Part shown: piece by piece, positions 6,084 through 8,824 of the stretch
Numbering within the stretch: the stretch's first letter is position 1
How the letters are laid out: every line of letters starts with the position of its first letter
NCBI GenBank assembly: GCA_002327985.1
Contig: DCVM01000082.1
Coordinates: 1 to 8,824, forward strand
From: Syntrophaceae bacterium UBA2188
GTDB taxonomy: Bacteria; Desulfobacterota; BSN033; UBA1163
Direction: 5' to 3'
Length of the DNA stretch: 8,824 bases
Made by a program: the position numbers and the translations under genes
The notes under the pieces: model-generated
Told to the model about the DNA's origin: nothing
The model's input: only the letters and a program-made list of their open reading frames with translations
Databases searched by the model: none

Positions 6084-7685
6084 TTACTTTGATCTAAAAT
6101 CGAGTAAAACAGATCCTTTGATTGGATGCCCGTCTCTCAGGGCGTTCTGGATGGAAGTTGTGAGAAGGGAAAGGGGTAAATCCTGGGGAAGGACGGCTTG
6201 GGCCTTCTGGAAATTTGATAGAGCGGAATCAAGATGACCCGCCTTGAGGAATTCTATCCCCTCTGAAAGGATGGGTTCAACTTGGTCTTTGAGATGACGA
6301 AGTTCTGGTGGGTCTTGGTCATACACTTCGATAATGCCTATCGGTGCTGAACTCCCCTTGACCGAAACGTCTCCCAGTTTGCGGAATCGGTGACCGTGTC
6401 CGCTGGGCAACTGATTGGCAACTTGATCTGAGATGATCATCTCGATACCCAATGGCCGGGTGACTTCTTCAAGGCGCTTGGCCAAATTGACCGTTAGGCC
6501 AAGGACCGTGGAGTCCATTCGTTTGGGAGAACCGATGGTTCCAAGAATCACTGGGCCGGTATGAAGACCGATACCAATTCGTATCGCCTGGTCAGAGGGA
6601 CGAGTTGGGTTGGTATTGAGAGATTTTACGACGGTCAGGATGTCCACCCCGCAGTCCACCGCTCTTTGGGCAGAGTCTTTACCCTCAAAGATGCATAAGA
6701 TCATGTCCCCGAGGAATTTGTCGATCACTCCTCGTCGCCAATCGACGACTCGGGTAATCCGCTCAAAAAAATGATTAATCAGGGCGATCAACTCGCTCGG
6801 GGTGAGTCGTTCGGATAAAGCCGTAAATCCCCGGACATCGCAAGAGAGAACGGTGACCCATTGCTGATCTGCTTGGCCTAAACGGATGGACTTCAATCCC
6901 TGGGAAGCAATCCGGCGCAGATAGGCTGGAGGGACGAATCGTTCGAAAACATCACGGGACTCCCGGATGGCCTGGTTTAAGGAACGAAAATGGAGCGCCA
7001 CAGCAATACTTAAGAAAACGGAGAGCCAGAGAGAAGTGATCCACAATATCTGGCCTTTGATGGGGACAGAGATGCCGGCGGAACGAATCGCATCATGGAG
7101 TCCCCCTAACAACCAGAATATCATTCCAATACCAAACGGCACGAGATAGGCTGGTCTTTGGGTTTTCGATAACCTTAATCTTACAATGGTCAACATAAAA
7201 TAAAAAAAACAGACGAATAGGCAGAAGAAATGGATGAGGGGTCTGAGAAGCTTTGATTGGGGTCTCAATATCCCTGCCTCAATTTCATGAGGTAAAAGAG
7301 GAAGGCCTAAGAACCACACCCCCTGTCCCCAGAGGGCTGAGGCCGCCAATAGAACACTTAAGCCGGTTATGATTCGCGATCGCCATCCCATTTTCTCGTC
7401 AGAGAGAGCCGAGTCAAACCATGTCCAACTGGCTGGTAAAAGGGCGACCGCCGCCAAATCAATCCTATACCCTAAAAGGATGGATTCGGGCGATTTTTGT
7501 AGCCCGTAAATGGTCCAGCCTAAAAAAAGGAAAGTGGAAAAAAGATAGAAGGAGAAAAGACTCCGTAAAGGCCGGTAATGGTGGTAGAGTGTTAAGGTCA
7601 CCAAACAAAGAATGGCCATGATGACGTTGGCCGCAAAACCAAAAAAGGGACCCACACTGTAATGAGGAAGGGAATAGGGTAACAT
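6084..7685 (-). CDS. membrane-anchored class III adenylate/guanylate cyclase
   Basis: This 533-residue protein is predicted to make cyclic AMP in the cytoplasm under control of a membrane sensor. Residues 14-232 hold about seven hydrophobic helices, with a segment near 70-91 (YRIDLAAVALLPASW) resembling the 7TM input region of some histidine kinases. A linker with FVPPAYLRRI (250-259) is followed by the cyclase domain (about 275-430). Both metal-binding aspartates are present: D283 (SCDVRGFT) and D327 (KFLGD). Also present are K323 and T393, the residue pair that favours adenine in bacterial class III cyclases, and the transition-state residues N400 and R404 (VNLAKR). The enzyme therefore looks active and ATP-specific. 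The tail (about 470-515) is helical and TPR-like (EGIEFLKAGHLDSALSNFQK). The common GD before xVN reads GL here. The ATG at 7685 has no clear Shine-Dalgarno sequence. The hydrolase gene ends 91 bases upstream on the same strand. The signal sensed is unknown. Confidence 0.9.
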   Translation of the reverse strand: MLPYSLPHYSVGPFFGFAANVIMAILCLVTLTLYHHYRPLRSLFSFYLFSTFLFLGWTIYGLQKSPESILLGYRIDLAAVALLPASWTWFDSALSDEKMGWRSRIITGLSVLLAASALWGQGVWFLGLPLLPHEIEAGILRPQSKLLRPLIHFFCLFVCFFYFMLTIVRLRLSKTQRPAYLVPFGIGMIFWLLGGLHDAIRSAGISVPIKGQILWITSLWLSVFLSIAVALHFRSLNQAIRESRDVFERFVPPAYLRRIASQGLKSIRLGQADQQWVTVLSCDVRGFTALSERLTPSELIALINHFFERITRVVDWRRGVIDKFLGDMILCIFEGKDSAQRAVDCGVDILTVVKSLNTNPTRPSDQAIRIGIGLHTGPVILGTIGSPKRMDSTVLGLTVNLAKRLEEVTRPLGIEMIISDQVANQLPSGHGHRFRKLGDVSVKGSSAPIGIIEVYDQDPPELRHLKDQVEPILSEGIEFLKAGHLDSALSNFQKAQAVLPQDLPLSLLTTSIQNALRDGHPIKGSVLLDFRSK

Positions 7686-7725
7686 TTTAGTAGGATCATT
7701 TCGAGAAGGTCTTCGTTTTGGTACG

Positions 7726-7754
7726 AGTCTAATAATTTAGAATTAATAAGTCAA
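7726..7754 (-). promoter_or_regulatory. possible promoter of the cyclase gene
   Basis: Reading the minus strand, TTGACT (7754-7749) matches the -35 consensus at five of six bases. A 17-base AT-rich spacer leads to TAGACT (7731-7726), which matches the -10 consensus at four of six. Transcription would start near 7719, giving a leader of roughly 34 bases. It lies in the 91-base gap after the hydrolase gene, so the cyclase may be transcribed both from here and by read-through. Confidence 0.4.
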
Positions 7755-7776
7755 CAATATTTTGAAGTCTTTTTCG

Positions 7777-8745
7777 TCAGGTCTCTAAAGAATAGGTATC
7801 TTTCCCCTCTTTTTCCCTCACCCTGACCAGTCCCTTTTCTCTCAAAATCTCAAGATGACCTACGGCCTCGGAGATTCCAAGAAAGACTTCAAAGGGTGGG
7901 ACCCCTGGAAATAAATCCATGGCGATTTCAAAGGGGGTCTTTTCCTTTTTGGATAAGGAAAAGAGAACGCGGTCCATTCGTTCTTTGTGATGGGCAAAGA
8001 TTTTTTGAATCAAACCCTTTACCTCGTGAACCTCTTCTCCATGACCGGGAAAGAGAAGCGAGAGGTCCAACTCCTCTATTTTTTCCAAGGAGGTTAAGTA
8101 ATCATTGAGGCTGGGATAACGGAGAGGAGTTTTATTATCAGGGACATTTAAAACCGGATTGGGGGTAGTTTCTTTTAAGAGGTGATCTCCAGTAAATAAA
8201 ATTTTTTTCTCTGGCCAGTAAAAACAGATTAAACCGGGGCTGTGGCCGGGACAGTGAATTGTTTTCCAGGTCATCGAGCGAAAAGAGACAGAATCCCCGT
8301 CATTCAGGAAGAAGGCTTCTTCAAGGGGATCAGCCCAACCTTGGGCCGATTCGATAAATTGGATTGCTTCATGGACCAAGGGTTCCGGAGCTCCGTTTTT
8401 CAACAAGAGCCACTTCAAAAAACCCAAGGAATGGAGAATCGACCGAACCCTTCCGTATTCCCTTGGATGAAGATAGATGGGAGCACCGGAGAGTCTGGAC
8501 AACTCTTTAGCTTGGCCGTAGTGATCGATATGGCCATGAGTGATGAGAATCCGCTCAATCGAATGAAGGCTATGACCGATGGCTTCCAACCCTTTCTTCA
8601 AGGCTTCAAATGACGCTTTTGTCTTGATCCCTGCATCCACAAGGGTTCTTGGAGAATCGTCAATAAAATAGACATTCATGGTCTTGAGGGGAAAGGGGAT
8701 GGGGAGTTTTATCCTATGAATTTTATCAAGCATCTGATGGATCAT
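7777..8745 (-). CDS. metallo-beta-lactamase-fold hydrolase with C-terminal winged helix (LACTB2-like)
   Basis: This 322-residue protein is a predicted cytoplasmic two-metal hydrolase. The metallo-beta-lactamase metal ligands appear in order: HGHIDH (H70, H72, D74, H75), H168 in CPGHSPG, D187 in FTGDH and H235 in FPGHGEE. An early VDAG (36-39) marks the first conserved strand. After the catalytic fold, residues 254-320 form a helical winged-helix-like tail (SEAVGHLEILREKGLVRV), as in LACTB2 and related proteins, where it contributes to substrate or nucleic acid binding. The family includes glyoxalase II-type thioesterases, RNases and lactonases, and the substrate here cannot be assigned. There is no signal peptide. 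The ATG at 8745 is supported by AGGA five bases upstream (8754-8751). It is the first gene of the minus-strand pair. No terminator with a U-tract is seen before the cyclase. Confidence 0.9.
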   Translation of the reverse strand: MIHQMLDKIHRIKLPIPFPLKTMNVYFIDDSPRTLVDAGIKTKASFEALKKGLEAIGHSLHSIERILITHGHIDHYGQAKELSRLSGAPIYLHPREYGRVRSILHSLGFLKWLLLKNGAPEPLVHEAIQFIESAQGWADPLEEAFFLNDGDSVSFRSMTWKTIHCPGHSPGLICFYWPEKKILFTGDHLLKETTPNPVLNVPDNKTPLRYPSLNDYLTSLEKIEELDLSLLFPGHGEEVHEVKGLIQKIFAHHKERMDRVLFSLSKKEKTPFEIAMDLFPGVPPFEVFLGISEAVGHLEILREKGLVRVREKEGKDTYSLET

Positions 8746-8775
8746 GACTTTCCTATTCTATCCTTTTAGGGGAAA

Positions 8776-8804
8776 AAGGTAGCGTAGAATATTTTTTTAG
8801 TCAA
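8776..8804 (-). promoter_or_regulatory. possible promoter of the hydrolase gene
   Basis: On the minus strand, TTGACT (8804-8799) is followed after 17 bases by TACCTT (8781-8776), a poor -10 match at three of six. The spacer starts with seven A residues. The predicted leader is about 25 bases and includes the Shine-Dalgarno AGGA. The -35 is good and the -10 weak, so an activator may be needed or the assignment may be wrong. Confidence 0.35.
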
Positions 8805-8824
8805 GATTGATGGTCTCGTAAAAA

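Noticed and set aside
5785..6237. 150-residue plus-strand open frame spanning the convergent gap
   Set aside because: It runs through the radical SAM C-terminus in another frame and into the antisense of the cyclase end. No family features are seen.

Overview
The window holds five complete protein-coding genes in two blocks that converge. Two plus-strand transcription units fill bases 100-5911 and a minus-strand pair fills bases 8745-6084. No rRNA, tRNA, CRISPR array, transposase or phage gene is visible. Base composition looks slightly below 50% GC by eye. The protein set (HpnN/MMPL-like RND exporter, CrtI-like flavoprotein, B12-type radical SAM enzyme, metallo-beta-lactamase with a winged-helix tail, class III cyclase) suggests a Gram-negative anaerobe, perhaps a Desulfobacterota-like lineage. 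That placement is an inference from gene style, not from a marker gene.

Left block, plus strand: a consensus-like promoter (100-129) drives a 12-helix RND exporter (140-2662). The exporter overlaps by 11 bases the start of a 500-residue FAD-dependent oxidoreductase of the phytoene desaturase / carotenoid isomerase / retinol saturase superfamily (2652-4154). The overlap implies translational coupling. A 179-base gap follows. It contains an AT-rich imperfect palindrome, a good intrinsic terminator (4258-4287) and a second promoter (4297-4326). That promoter drives a 525-residue protein with an N-terminal B12-binding-like domain and a radical SAM core (4334-5911).

Right block, minus strand: a metallo-beta-lactamase-fold hydrolase (8745-7777) is followed 91 bases later by a membrane-anchored class III nucleotide cyclase (7685-6084). 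Each has a TTGACT -35 element upstream. The cyclase may therefore be both co-transcribed and independently started. The convergent gap at 5912-6083 holds only a weak terminator-like hairpin.

How the genes may work together: the exporter and flavoprotein look like a pair that makes or modifies, and then moves, a hydrophobic polyene or isoprenoid-type lipid to the outer membrane. The adjacent radical SAM enzyme could modify the same class of compound but sits in its own transcription unit. No substrate can be read from the sequence. A notable shared feature is that both plus-strand promoters place the -10 box only 7-10 bases before the start codon with no Shine-Dalgarno sequence, so both mRNAs look leaderless.
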